Of a stretch of DNA of 64,000 nucleotides, positions 48,886 through 57,067 are shown one piece after another. The stretch spans positions 15,331 through 79,330 of the forward strand of contig DHFM01000046.1 in assembly GCA_002400405.1 (NCBI GenBank). The letters run 5' to 3'. The first letter of the stretch is position 1. Every line of letters starts with the position of its first letter. The position numbers were made by a program, and so were the translations under genes. The notes under the pieces are model-generated. The model was given only the letters and a program-made list of their open reading frames with translations, searched no databases and had not been told where the DNA came from. Origin of the DNA: Candidatus Moranbacteria bacterium UBA4824 (GTDB lineage: Bacteria > Patescibacteriota > Minisyncoccia > Moranbacterales > UBA2206).

Positions 48886-50019
48886 TTATTTTGTCAGCAG
48901 ATTTTTTATTTTTTCAGCGATAATTTGGCCAACCTCAATAATATTTGGGTTTTCAATCTTAATCTCTAAAAATCCATAGTTAGATTTTCCGGGAATTTCT
49001 GAAAGTATTTTGGTGGTTGTTTCTGGCGTGGAAACTTTTATAATAGCAACAGAACTTTGGGGAGTATCATTATAGACAGCCATAAAAATTTTTCCTTCGC
49101 TATAATTTTCTTCAAGCTTTGAAATGATAATTGGCAAATCATCACTAGTAGAACGACTTTGGACAAAATCTTCCACACTTAAAGTTGACCAAACTAATTT
49201 ACTAGTTTCATCCCAATTTATTTTTGCCATCGCCCTTCCCCAAAGCTTCAAAATATGCAGGGGTTGAGTTTTATACATCCAGCGGATAATTTCTTGTTGA
49301 TCAGCTCCCTTATCCATAAGAGAAGCGCTAGCCAGGAGAGCTTTGGGCGTGGTATTTTTTTTCTGAAAACTATCCGTGGCGCCAATAAGACCCGCTAGAA
49401 GACAAGTGGCAATTTTTTTGTCAATTAATTCTGGGTATATTTCTTTAAACGTTTGAGCTAGGATTTCGCAGGAAGAGGAGGCGGTGATATCAGTGAGATT
49501 AATTTGCCCGAAATTATCATTGTCGCTTTTGTGATCAATGTTTATTACAGGCACTTCAAAAAATAGATCTGTGTTTTCTAGGTAAAGCTGGCCAAGTTTT
49601 TCCAAATCAGAGCAATCAATCACAATCACTAAATCATACTTGAATTTAGCTAGGATAAAAGAAAAATCTCGTGGATCAACCGAGCCTTTTTCCGGTGTAA
49701 CTAAGATATTGAAAGTGTCACCTTTTTCTTCGTGGCGAACCTGCATTATTTTGTTTTGGGCGGTATTAAAAGAAAGAACAAAATCACGTGCGCCGGAAAT
49801 TTCTGAGAGAATATTCTCGGGTCTCGGCAAAAAATTGAATTTTTCTGATAGATGATTAGAGAAAGCAATAGTTGGCAAAATGTTTAATTTTTCTAAAAAA
49901 TAATAAAGACCCCAAGCTGAGCCTACCGCGTCAGCCGAAGGATTTTCCGGAATAAGAATCAAAACTTCTTTGGAATTTTCCAGAATTTTTTTGAATTGTT
50001 CTTGAGGATTTAGGGACAT
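48886..50019 (-). CDS. DHH-family phosphoesterase-like protein (altered active site)
   Basis: A 377-residue protein with the layout of NrnA/GdpP-type DHH-DHHA1 phosphoesterases, which cleave short RNA or cyclic dinucleotides. Motif 1 reads PENPSADAVGSAWGLYYFL, where an intact enzyme has a DxDxxGS pattern. VIVIDCSDLEKLG is motif 2. Motif 3 is NIDHKSDNDNFG, with DHK in place of DHH. The C-terminal DHHA1-like half ends with KSNYGFLEIKIENPN. The missing ligands suggest a weak or inactive enzyme, perhaps a binding protein. It is alone in its unit. Confidence 0.8.
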   Translation of the reverse strand: MSLNPQEQFKKILENSKEVLILIPENPSADAVGSAWGLYYFLEKLNILPTIAFSNHLSEKFNFLPRPENILSEISGARDFVLSFNTAQNKIMQVRHEEKGDTFNILVTPEKGSVDPRDFSFILAKFKYDLVIVIDCSDLEKLGQLYLENTDLFFEVPVINIDHKSDNDNFGQINLTDITASSSCEILAQTFKEIYPELIDKKIATCLLAGLIGATDSFQKKNTTPKALLASASLMDKGADQQEIIRWMYKTQPLHILKLWGRAMAKINWDETSKLVWSTLSVEDFVQSRSTSDDLPIIISKLEENYSEGKIFMAVYNDTPQSSVAIIKVSTPETTTKILSEIPGKSNYGFLEIKIENPNIIEVGQIIAEKIKNLLTK

Positions 50020-50170
50020 AGAAAATATATTTTAAGTTAGTTAAATAAGGTAGCACTTAGAAATTATATTGTCAACATTTGACAAAAAAGGAGTTTTTGG
50101 AGTATTTTCTTGATATGTATAGTTCTTTGTTTTCACGTTTTATAACCCTTATTAGAAAAAGGAGAAAAGA

Positions 50171-50527
50171 ATGAAAAAGAACGAAGAAGCAAAAAAGATA
50201 AGAAAATTGATTTATATTCTTGAATGCTTAAGAAAAAATCAATTTTGTTGTCTTGAAGATGGGAAAGACTGTTCCGATGAGGAAATTCACAAGGAGATTT
50301 TTAGGATTGGGATAAAAAATTTCCTCATTTCAAAATCCGGACGCAAAGTTAAGAAAGTCGTTAAGGCATTTAAAACGTTGAATAACGGATTTGAAAAATT
50401 CAAAGGAGATATGATAACCCCGCAAATTTTTAATAAAGTCAATGAATTTATGCAGGGATATTTTCCTCAAGATGAATTTTTCAATATGAAGTTCACAGAA
50501 CTTCGTGGACCAGAATCACAAAACTAG
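50171..50527 (+). CDS. Hypothetical protein in a stand-alone unit
   Basis: A 118-residue, Lys/Phe-rich helical protein with a CLRKNQFCCLEDGKDC cysteine-containing stretch near the N-terminus. Strong Shine-Dalgarno aaaaaggag upstream of the ATG and a strong terminator downstream. No family recognised. Confidence 0.65.
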   Translation: MKKNEEAKKIRKLIYILECLRKNQFCCLEDGKDCSDEEIHKEIFRIGIKNFLISKSGRKVKKVVKAFKTLNNGFEKFKGDMITPQIFNKVNEFMQGYFPQDEFFNMKFTELRGPESQN

Positions 50528-50548
50528 CCGATAAATTTTCTGGCTAGT

Positions 50549-50584
50549 CGCGGTCGATGTGTTTTTTTAACATTGACCGCTTTT
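50549..50584 (+). terminator. Intrinsic terminator
   Basis: The stem gcggtcgatgt/acattgaccgc followed by TTTT. A smaller hairpin (ctagcc/ggctag, 50523-50546) precedes it. Confidence 0.85.
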
Positions 50585-50615
50585 AATTTTCCCAAAATCC
50601 AGTTAGAATAAAATT

Positions 50616-51140
50616 ATGCAAAAAGAATTTATTACAATTAACTCTAAACAAACCCAAAAATTAGGCGAGCTTTTGGCGCGGGAATTACGAGGAGGAGAAA
50701 TTATATGCTTGGATGGTGAATTGGGTGCTGGAAAAACAACTTTCACCCAAGGACTTTTGAAAGGTTTGAAAATTAAGGGGCCGTATACTAGTCCGACGTT
50801 TCTCATTATGAAGCAATATCATATAGCATGTAACATGAAACATGAAACAAAAGAAAAAAAAATGCTTCATGCTTCATGCTGCATGTTTCATGACGTTTAT
50901 CACTTTGATGCGTATCGTGTGGAGGCGCAGGATATTTTGAATTTAGGTTTCGAAGAAATATTGTCGAATAAGAAAAATATTATTATAATAGAATGGGCGA
51001 GTAGAATAGAAAAAATTATTCCAAAAGATAGTTTACGAATAAATTTTGAGTGGTTAGACCCGCCTTGCGTCGATGAGCGAACATCTTCGCAAGTCGAGGC
51101 AGGTGAAAATAAAAGAAAAATAATTTTTAATTCAAAATAA
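50616..51140 (+). CDS. tsaE: tRNA threonylcarbamoyladenosine biosynthesis ATPase TsaE, with two repeat-derived inserts
   Basis: A 174-residue protein. Walker A LDGELGAGKTTFTQGLLKGL at about residues 30-49, TSPTFLIMKQY, then VYHFDAYRVEAQDILNLGFEE and NIIIIEWASRIEKIIP, all TsaE landmarks; it works with TsaB and TsaD in making t6A at position 37 of ANN-decoding tRNAs. Between KQY and VYHFDAYR about 25 residues come from an ATGAAAC-type repeat (50820-50893). Residues 149-163 come from a second, different repeat (51059-51104). The usual family length is about 130-155 residues. Confidence 0.93.
   Translation: MQKEFITINSKQTQKLGELLARELRGGEIICLDGELGAGKTTFTQGLLKGLKIKGPYTSPTFLIMKQYHIACNMKHETKEKKMLHASCCMFHDVYHFDAYRVEAQDILNLGFEEILSNKKNIIIIEWASRIEKIIPKDSLRINFEWLDPPCVDERTSSQVEAGENKRKIIFNSK
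50820..50893. repeat. ATGAAACATG-type inverted repeat inside tsaE
   Basis: Left part tagcatgtaacatgaaacat and right part atgcttcatgcttcatgctg are imperfect inverted copies. Encodes a Met/His/Cys-rich insert at TsaE residues about 69-93, in frame. Confidence 0.85.
51059..51104. repeat. CCCGCCTTGCGTCGA...TCGAGGCAGG element inside tsaE
   Basis: A variant of the intergenic palindrome at 33519-33562, here read in frame as PPCVDERTSSQVEAGE near the TsaE C-terminus. Confidence 0.8.
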
Positions 51141-51146
51141 AATTTT

Positions 51147-51223
51147 TGTCATCCTGAACAAGTTTTCAGGATCTCTAGTGCTGATAATTAATTAAGATGC
51201 TGAAACAAGTTCAGCATGACAAA
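51147..51223. repeat. GTCATCCTGAACAAG...CTTGTTTCAGCATCTT-type element
   Basis: Two hairpins (tcctgaacaagttttcagga and gctgaaacaagttcagc) flanked by inverted gtcat/atgac ends. The general plan matches the element at 26284-26427. It fills the tsaE-cyclophilin gap. Confidence 0.75.
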
Positions 51224-51235
51224 TTGCATAAGTCT

Positions 51236-51949
51236 ATGAAAAAGACAATGAGTATAATTTTTTTAGTAAGTACGGTATTTATATTCAGTGCTTGCTCGCA
51301 GAAAAAGGACACTATTTCAGATCCTATTAGTGATCCGGGTGGCTATGTTTCTGATATGGTGGACATTAATAAAAAAGCAGCCCAAGATATTCAAAGCGCA
51401 GTAGACAAAGAAAACGAAAAATTAACTAACGCCTTAAACGAAAACAATATGAATGAAGAAAAAACACAACTCGTGCTAATTAAAACAAACTTAGGCGATA
51501 TTAAGGTAGAATTATTCGACAGCGCGCCTAAAACTGCCAAGAATTTTTCCGATCTTGCGCAAAAAGGATTCTACGATGGCACGAAATTTCATCGAGTGAT
51601 CAAAGGTTTTATGATTCAAGCCGGCGATCCACTTTCTAAGGATGATTCGCAAAAATCCATGTGGGGAACTGGTGGACCGGGATATAAATTTAATGATGAA
51701 CTGACTGGTAAAGAAAAATATCTTCAAGGAACACTAGCGATGGCCAATTCCGGCCCAAACACTAATGGTAGTCAATTTTTCATCGTTACTGCGAGTCCCG
51801 GCGCGCAACTTCCGCCAGCTTATACGGTTTTTGGCAAAGTAGTTTCGGGAATGGACATCGCCCTAAAAATCGAAAATGTCCAAACCGCTCCCAATGATCA
51901 GCCGATTGAGGATGTGGTGATTGAAAATGTAACGGTTTTGGAGAAATAG
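51236..51949 (+). CDS. Cyclophilin-type peptidyl-prolyl isomerase lipoprotein
   Basis: A 237-residue protein. Signal peptide with lipobox FIFSAC (Cys near residue 20), a short linker, then a cyclophilin domain: LIKTNLGDIKVELFDSAP, YDGTKFHRVIKGFMIQAGDP, GYKFNDELTG, GTLAMANSGPNTNGSQFFI and AYTVFGKVVSGMD. It should help proline-limited folding outside the membrane. ATG 51236 is chosen because it gives a canonical lipoprotein signal; the ATG at 51197 would translate the repeat element. Confidence 0.93.
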   Translation: MKKTMSIIFLVSTVFIFSACSQKKDTISDPISDPGGYVSDMVDINKKAAQDIQSAVDKENEKLTNALNENNMNEEKTQLVLIKTNLGDIKVELFDSAPKTAKNFSDLAQKGFYDGTKFHRVIKGFMIQAGDPLSKDDSQKSMWGTGGPGYKFNDELTGKEKYLQGTLAMANSGPNTNGSQFFIVTASPGAQLPPAYTVFGKVVSGMDIALKIENVQTAPNDQPIEDVVIENVTVLEK

Positions 51950-52050
51950 GAAAGCAAGAAAAGTATGATATAATAGAATAAAGATTTGACATTTATCATA
52001 AAATTTGATATAAATTCAAGTCCTATTGGTATTAATAGTATAAAAAATAT

Positions 52051-52377
52051 ATGTCGATTACAAAAAAAACTAAGGATTATTTGTTGAAAGCAATTAGTGG
52101 AAAAGATTTCGCGCCACAAGGACTTGTTGATATAAACAGGTATTTTAGGCTTTATGGTCCGATTAATTTTGAATTTAAAAAAGAAGGCGATGCTATTGTT
52201 GGCATAAGTACAAATTTTAGATTTGGTTCTATTGTCACCTCAGGAAAAGATGCCAAAGAATTGGACAAAAATATTAAAGATGCTATTTTGACTTCTTTTG
52301 AAATTCCTTCTTCGTACGCCAAAGAAGCTAATATAAAAAATATTAACGAACACAACCAAGAATATGCCCTCGCGTAG
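52051..52377 (+). CDS. hicB: HicB-like antitoxin
   Basis: A 108-residue protein. After a Lys-rich start the region INFEFKKEGDAIVGISTNFRFGSIVTSGKDAKELDKNIKDAI has the beta-strand/helix pattern of the partial RNase H fold of HicB antitoxins. It overlaps the HicA gene by 14 bases. It should neutralise HicA and may repress the promoter. Order is hicB-hicA, the reverse of the commonest arrangement. No clear DNA-binding domain is visible at the C-terminus. Confidence 0.75.
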   Translation: MSITKKTKDYLLKAISGKDFAPQGLVDINRYFRLYGPINFEFKKEGDAIVGISTNFRFGSIVTSGKDAKELDKNIKDAILTSFEIPSSYAKEANIKNINEHNQEYALA

Positions 52378-52609
52378 TCAACTTCCGGGAAATATAAAAA
52401 GAAAGAAGTTTATAAGGGCATTGATGCGTTGTGGATTTAAAATAGACTTAAGCGGTGGAGACGGAAGTCACTACAAAGCAACTTGGCCAGCGAATCAAAA
52501 ATCAATCACTATTCAATCGGATATAAGAAAAGATGTTCTATATTATCTGTTGAAAGAGATTGAAAAATATAGTGGCGTCACTTGGGAAGAAATTAGAAAA
52601 AAAATGTAG
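52364..52609 (+). CDS. hicA: HicA-type mRNA interferase toxin
   Basis: An 81-residue protein with the double-stranded-RNA-binding-like fold of HicA: KRKKFIRALMRCGFKIDLSGGDGSHYKATWP, where GSHYK holds the catalytic His, and the end VLYYLLKEIEKYSGVTWEEI. It cuts mRNA when free of HicB. The two genes form one unit closed by a strong terminator. Confidence 0.87.
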   Translation: MPSRSQLPGNIKRKKFIRALMRCGFKIDLSGGDGSHYKATWPANQKSITIQSDIRKDVLYYLLKEIEKYSGVTWEEIRKKM

Positions 52610-52636
52610 AAAAACTATTTTTGAAACAAAAAAAAC

Positions 52637-52674
52637 AGGCAGGGTCGAAATTCTCGACGCCTGCCTTTTTATAT
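52637..52674 (+). terminator. Intrinsic terminator of hicBA
   Basis: The stem aggcagg(g)tcga/tcga(cg)cctgcct with a following T-run. Confidence 0.85.
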
Positions 52675-52759
52675 CTCGCTTTTTTTAAGATTATAGCGAT
52701 CATTTGAAATTTATAAAAATTTCAAAGGGTCAAAGAATCAAAGAGTCAGAGTTTCAACT

Positions 52760-53299
52760 CTAAGATTCAGAGAGATTACGGAAGAAGAAACGATCGCCAG
52801 CCTTCCACGCAAGATAAGGATTAGTCCCGTAAGTTTTCCACCAAAGATTGTCGAGAGAAGCGGCTTCCACGCGCCAACCCTCCCGGTCCCACATGCAATA
52901 CACTGCCCAGAGCACTCTGCTCTTGTCGCGAATATAAAAAATATTATTATGATATTCATCAACAAGGAGAGCGCCTTTCTCGCCATTGGGTTGTTTCTTT
53001 AGAGTTGCCCAAAACTCAGCGAGAGTGGTTTCGGTCTTAACTTCACCATCGAGCTCGGCAATGATTCGCCTGTCAAATGCGTCTTCCTTGAGGTTCCCAT
53101 AGTGGAGTGTACTGCCAGTAAACAAGTCTTCTTCTTTGTCAAGAAAATATTTACGAAAGCGATTCATCACATAACTGATTTTTACTTTTGCGTCATCACT
53201 AGTGTTAACAATGAAATTTTCACAAGCAATGAATGGTTTTGTGGTTGCCGGCACAACAAAAGTGCCAATAAAATCAATCCAATCATTTTTCATCTTCAT
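52760..53299 (-). CDS. Hypothetical protein of foreign composition
   Basis: A 179-residue soluble protein, relatively rich in Trp (seven or more: WIDFIG, EFWATL, WAVYCMWDREGWRVE, LWWKTYG), unlike its neighbours, and with higher GC. Strong Shine-Dalgarno aaggag before the ATG at 53299. The pattern (FIRDKSRVLWAVYCMWDREGW) looks like a small beta-barrel domain, but I recognise no family. The 3' end adjoins a repetitive stretch of caaagagtca units (52725-52780). Confidence 0.65.
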   Translation of the reverse strand: MKMKNDWIDFIGTFVVPATTKPFIACENFIVNTSDDAKVKISYVMNRFRKYFLDKEEDLFTGSTLHYGNLKEDAFDRRIIAELDGEVKTETTLAEFWATLKKQPNGEKGALLVDEYHNNIFYIRDKSRVLWAVYCMWDREGWRVEAASLDNLWWKTYGTNPYLAWKAGDRFFFRNLSES

Positions 53300-53463
53300 T
53301 CTCCTTATTTTGAGTTTTGTAGCCCGTTAGTGGGCGCTTTGGAATTGTTAATGTGCATTGTTAAGATTTTTATTTTCTGATTTTTATCCTAACAAAGCAT
53401 TATATATTAAATTTCATAAATTGTCATTAATAAAGACTTGCTTATTGTATAAGCATAAACTAT

Positions 53464-53492
53464 TTGCTTTATTTCAAGCAATATGCTACAAT
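53464..53492 (+). promoter_or_regulatory. Possible promoter of the TrmB-type regulator gene
   Basis: TTGCTT (53464-53469), 17 bases, TACAAT (53487-53492), with the inverted repeats ttgctt...aagcaa (53464-53481) and gcttattgtataagc (53440-53454), possibly the regulator's own operator. Confidence 0.5.
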
Positions 53493-53519
53493 AATAATGT
53501 TGACATAATTGACGACACT

Positions 53520-54263
53520 ATGAAAAATGAACTACAAAAAGAGCTTTTAGCAACAGGACTAAGCGAAAATGAATCGGCTATATATTTATCTGCTTTGGAG
53601 ATGGGCGAGACAACCGTGAGTCGACTGGCGAAAAAGGCTGGAGTTAAGCGAACCACGGCCTATTTAGTGCTTGAATCTTTGAAGGAAAAAGGCTTAATCA
53701 GTTCACTCAAAAAAGAATCGGCCTCAGTTTTCTTTGCCGAAGATCCAAAAAAACTTCACGATATCCTAGAAGAACGCCAAGAAAAAATTGACAAAATAAT
53801 GCCACAACTCTTAGCGTTTACAAATATGATTGATAAGAAACCAGAAATCCGCTATTTTGATGGGGATGAAGGAATCAAAGAGGTGTATCGTGATTCACTA
53901 AAATATCCTGATTCAGAGATACTAACTTGGTATGCCCAAAATTTTTTCACTCATTTTGAGGAAAATTTTTTCTTGGAAGAATATATTCCCAAAAGATTGA
54001 AAAAGAAAATTTGGGTGCGCGCGATTTTGCCAGATAGCAAGCTTATTCGCGAATGGATCAAGAATGATCAAGAGCATCTTCGAAAATCAAAATTAATATC
54101 AGCAGAAAAATATCCAATTTCAATTGAATTAAACGTTTACGGAAAAAATAAGGTAGGAATTGTATCTTATGAAGAAGAATTTGCCATCATAATTGAAAGT
54201 CAAAAAATTCACAGCAGTCTAAAGAGTATTTTTGAGGCTATGTGGGATTCATGGCCGGAATAA
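53520..54263 (+). CDS. TrmB-family transcriptional regulator
   Basis: A 247-residue protein. N-terminal winged helix (GLSENESAIYLSALEMGETTVSRLAKKAGVKRTTAYLVLESLKEKGLI), a coiled-coil segment (DILEERQEKIDKIMPQLLAF), then the C-terminal domain with the motif IRYFDGDEGIKEVYRDSL shared by TrmB-like sensors. It probably responds to a sugar or other small ligand. ATG 53520 matches the conserved start. A paralogue lies at 57068-57808, on the other side of polA. Confidence 0.87.
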   Translation: MKNELQKELLATGLSENESAIYLSALEMGETTVSRLAKKAGVKRTTAYLVLESLKEKGLISSLKKESASVFFAEDPKKLHDILEERQEKIDKIMPQLLAFTNMIDKKPEIRYFDGDEGIKEVYRDSLKYPDSEILTWYAQNFFTHFEENFFLEEYIPKRLKKKIWVRAILPDSKLIREWIKNDQEHLRKSKLISAEKYPISIELNVYGKNKVGIVSYEEEFAIIIESQKIHSSLKSIFEAMWDSWPE

Positions 54264-54306
54264 TTCTAATTTTGTAATATTTTATACTTAGCGATATACT
54301 AATACT

Positions 54307-57018
54307 ATGTTAAACAAACCAAAAAAACTCATTCTAATTGACGGCAATGCGATCATTCATCGGTCATATCATGCGCTTCCGCCACTAACGACCAAAAGTG
54401 GGGAATTGGTCAACGCAGTTTATGGATTTGCGTCCACAATGCTCAGTGTCATTTCCAAATTCCAGCCGGACTATATTCTGGCGACTTTTGATTTGGCGGG
54501 ACCGACTTTTCGTCATGAGGAATATAAGGAATATAAGGCGACACGAACAAAAGCGCCAGATGAACTTTATGCGCAAATTGAGCGAGTAAAAGAAGTGGTG
54601 CGGGCGATGGGCATTCCAATTTATGAAAAGGCGGGGTTTGAGGCGGATGACGTGATTGGGACGATGATTAGAAAATCAGAAAATGAACATGAAGACATTG
54701 AAAATATAATCGTGACGGGGGATCTGGACACAGTGCAACTAGTGAGTCCGAAAACTCAAGTGTACACCATGCGTCGAGGGCTCACGGATTCGGTGATGTA
54801 TGATGAGGCGAAAGTTTTTGAAAGATATGGACTGAAACCTAATCAGATTATTGATTATAAAGGTCTGCGCGGAGATCCGTCGGATAATATTTTAGGTGTC
54901 AAAGGGATTGGAGAAAAAACCGCTTCCTCTTTGCTTCAAAAATATGGGACAATTGAGGGAGTGTATGAAAATATTGCTGAAATCAAAGGGTCAGTCAAAG
55001 AAAAATTGGAACGGGACAAAATGCAAGCTATTCAAAGTAAACGCTTAGCAACAATTCGCACGGATGTTCCAGTGGAATTGAACTTGGAAGAAGCGAAAAC
55101 GCATGAATTTGATCGAACAAAACTAATTAGGCTTTTTCAAGAATTGACTTTCTACTCGCTAATAAAACGTATCCCAGAGTCGAAAGATTTTAATACTACA
55201 AATTTACAAATCAATTACAAATCTACAAATAATTCCGGAATTAAGGATTTTAAATATGAACTGATTACGGATGATAAGGCGGAAGAATTTTTCAAGAATT
55301 TAAATGCGCAAAAAGAAGTTGCGATTACACTCAGAACCTCACCCCAACCCTCTCCTTATCAAGGAGAGGGGGTTAAAGGCATAGCATTTTCTTGGAAAAC
55401 TGGGCGAGCCGGATATATAGAAAAAGTCGAAAGTCAGAAGTCGAAAGTCAAAAGTATTTTAGAAAATAATGGAATCAAAAAAATTGGGTATGATTTGAAA
55501 AATAGTATAAAAATTTTAAAAGAAAATGATATTGAGCTAAAAGGTGAATTGTACGATGTAATGCTTTCAGCTTATGTGCTAAATCCGGGGGCAAAAATGG
55601 ATCTTGCGAGATTAGTTTTAGAGCAATTGGGCGAGGAGGTGCATGAAGAAAAAAAGAAGGGACAGCTGGGATTGGATATGGAAACACAAGAAGAAATTGC
55701 CAACAAGGAATGCAAAGTAGCTGATTATATTTTTAAGTTAAAAGAAATTTTTTCAGAAAAAATTGAAAAAATTTCTGGGGATCAAGGTAAGGATAATAAT
55801 TTGGAAAATGTTTTTTCAAAAATTGAAATGCCACTCGTTGAAATTTTAGCAGAAATGGAAATTCATGGAGTAAAACTAAATACAGTTATTTTTAAAGGTA
55901 TTGTAGAAAAGATAAATGCGCGGATAATTAATTTGGAAAAAAGTATCTATGCCTTAGCTGGAATTGAATTTAATATCAATTCTCCTAAACAATTGGCGGA
56001 AATTCTTTTTGTGAAACTTAAAATTTCAACGGATAACATTAAGAAGGGAAAGACTGGATATTCAACTGCATCAGCGGAATTACAAAAAATTAAGGGGGAA
56101 TATAAAATTGCGGAAAAAATTGAAGAATACCGAGAAATTTTCAAATTGAAAACTACCTATCTAGATGCGCTACCGCTGTTAGTGGATGAAAAATCACGCA
56201 TTCACACCACTTTCAACCAAGCCGTCACCGCTACAGGGCGTTTGTCCTCTTCGGAACCTAATTTGCAAAACATTCCAATTCGTACTGATCTTGGACAACT
56301 TTTGCGCGTCGCTTTTGAAGCCGAACAAGGATATAAATTAGTAGCGGCTGACTATTCACAAATTGATCTTCGCGCCGTGGCCCATGTTTCGGGGGATAAA
56401 AAAATGATTGAACTTTTTCATGTTGGGTCTGATATTCATACTGCTACCGCTTCTGAAATCAACAAGGTTTCAATTTCGCAAGTGACTCAGAAAATGCGAA
56501 GTTCGGCCAAAGCTTTGAATTTTGGTGTGATATATGGGATGAGCGTTTTTGGTTTTTCTGTCTCAGCTGGAATTTCCAGAGATGACGCCAAAAAATTTAT
56601 CGACGCATATTTTGAAAAATTTACCGGTGTGGCGCAGTATATGAAATCAACCAAAGAATTTGCGAAAATTAATGGTTATGTCGAAACCGAAATGGGTCGC
56701 CGTCGTTATATCCCAGAGATAAATTCTTCAAATTTTATGGTGCAAAATTCAGCTGAGCGAATGGCAATTAATATGCCGATTCAAGGCATGTCAGCTGATA
56801 TCGTGAAGCTCGCAATGCTCGCGGTTGCCCAAGTTTATAAAAATAATCCAGATGTAAAAATAATTTTACAAGTGCATGATGAAATAATTTTGGAAGTAAA
56901 AGAAAATTTAGCGCAGGAAGTGGCCAAAAAAGTCAAAGAAATTATGGAAGGTGTTTATAAACTTAAAGTCCCGCTAGTGGTGGATGTGAAGGTGGGGGAT
57001 AATTGGGGGGAAATTTAA
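54307..57018 (+). CDS. polA: DNA polymerase I
   Basis: A 903-residue polymerase. 5'-3' exonuclease (residues 1-290): LILIDGNAIIHRSYHALPP, GFEADDVIGTM, VTGDLDTVQL. Middle domain (about 320-500): the proofreading motif is lost, since EVAITLRTSP stands where a DxE should be, and the region is full of repeats. Polymerase domain: motif A ADYSQIDLRAVAHVSGD, motif B RSSAKALNFGVIYGMSVFGF, motif C LQVHDEIILEV. It repairs DNA and removes RNA primers. Inserts come from repeats at 55337-55379 and 55424-55455. Confidence 0.97.
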   Translation: MLNKPKKLILIDGNAIIHRSYHALPPLTTKSGELVNAVYGFASTMLSVISKFQPDYILATFDLAGPTFRHEEYKEYKATRTKAPDELYAQIERVKEVVRAMGIPIYEKAGFEADDVIGTMIRKSENEHEDIENIIVTGDLDTVQLVSPKTQVYTMRRGLTDSVMYDEAKVFERYGLKPNQIIDYKGLRGDPSDNILGVKGIGEKTASSLLQKYGTIEGVYENIAEIKGSVKEKLERDKMQAIQSKRLATIRTDVPVELNLEEAKTHEFDRTKLIRLFQELTFYSLIKRIPESKDFNTTNLQINYKSTNNSGIKDFKYELITDDKAEEFFKNLNAQKEVAITLRTSPQPSPYQGEGVKGIAFSWKTGRAGYIEKVESQKSKVKSILENNGIKKIGYDLKNSIKILKENDIELKGELYDVMLSAYVLNPGAKMDLARLVLEQLGEEVHEEKKKGQLGLDMETQEEIANKECKVADYIFKLKEIFSEKIEKISGDQGKDNNLENVFSKIEMPLVEILAEMEIHGVKLNTVIFKGIVEKINARIINLEKSIYALAGIEFNINSPKQLAEILFVKLKISTDNIKKGKTGYSTASAELQKIKGEYKIAEKIEEYREIFKLKTTYLDALPLLVDEKSRIHTTFNQAVTATGRLSSSEPNLQNIPIRTDLGQLLRVAFEAEQGYKLVAADYSQIDLRAVAHVSGDKKMIELFHVGSDIHTATASEINKVSISQVTQKMRSSAKALNFGVIYGMSVFGFSVSAGISRDDAKKFIDAYFEKFTGVAQYMKSTKEFAKINGYVETEMGRRRYIPEINSSNFMVQNSAERMAINMPIQGMSADIVKLAMLAVAQVYKNNPDVKIILQVHDEIILEVKENLAQEVAKKVKEIMEGVYKLKVPLVVDVKVGDNWGEI
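55337..55379. repeat. CCCTCTCCTT...AAGGAGAGGG palindromic repeat inside polA
   Basis: A GC-rich palindrome read in frame as TSPQPSPYQGEGVKG at PolA residues about 344-358, at the entry of the inactive proofreading domain. A second, simpler repeat of (a)aagtcgaaagtcag units follows at 55424-55455 and gives KVESQKSKVKS. Confidence 0.85.
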
Positions 57019-57019
57019 T

Positions 57020-57045
57020 CTTTCCTAAAGCGAAGCTTTAGGAAG
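57020..57045. repeat. CCTAAAGCGAAGCTTTAGG palindrome (REP-like), copy 1
   Basis: A perfect palindrome with an 8-base stem and GAA loop right after the polA stop. Other copies at 58288-58312, 58519-58544 and 58993-59016 surround and enter the transposase gene. Confidence 0.85.
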
Positions 57046-57067
57046 GTAAAATAGCAGAAGCATATTT

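Noticed and set aside
51197..51235. N-terminal extension of the cyclophilin lipoprotein
   Set aside because: It translates the GTCATCCTGAAC-type element and would bury the lipoprotein signal peptide.
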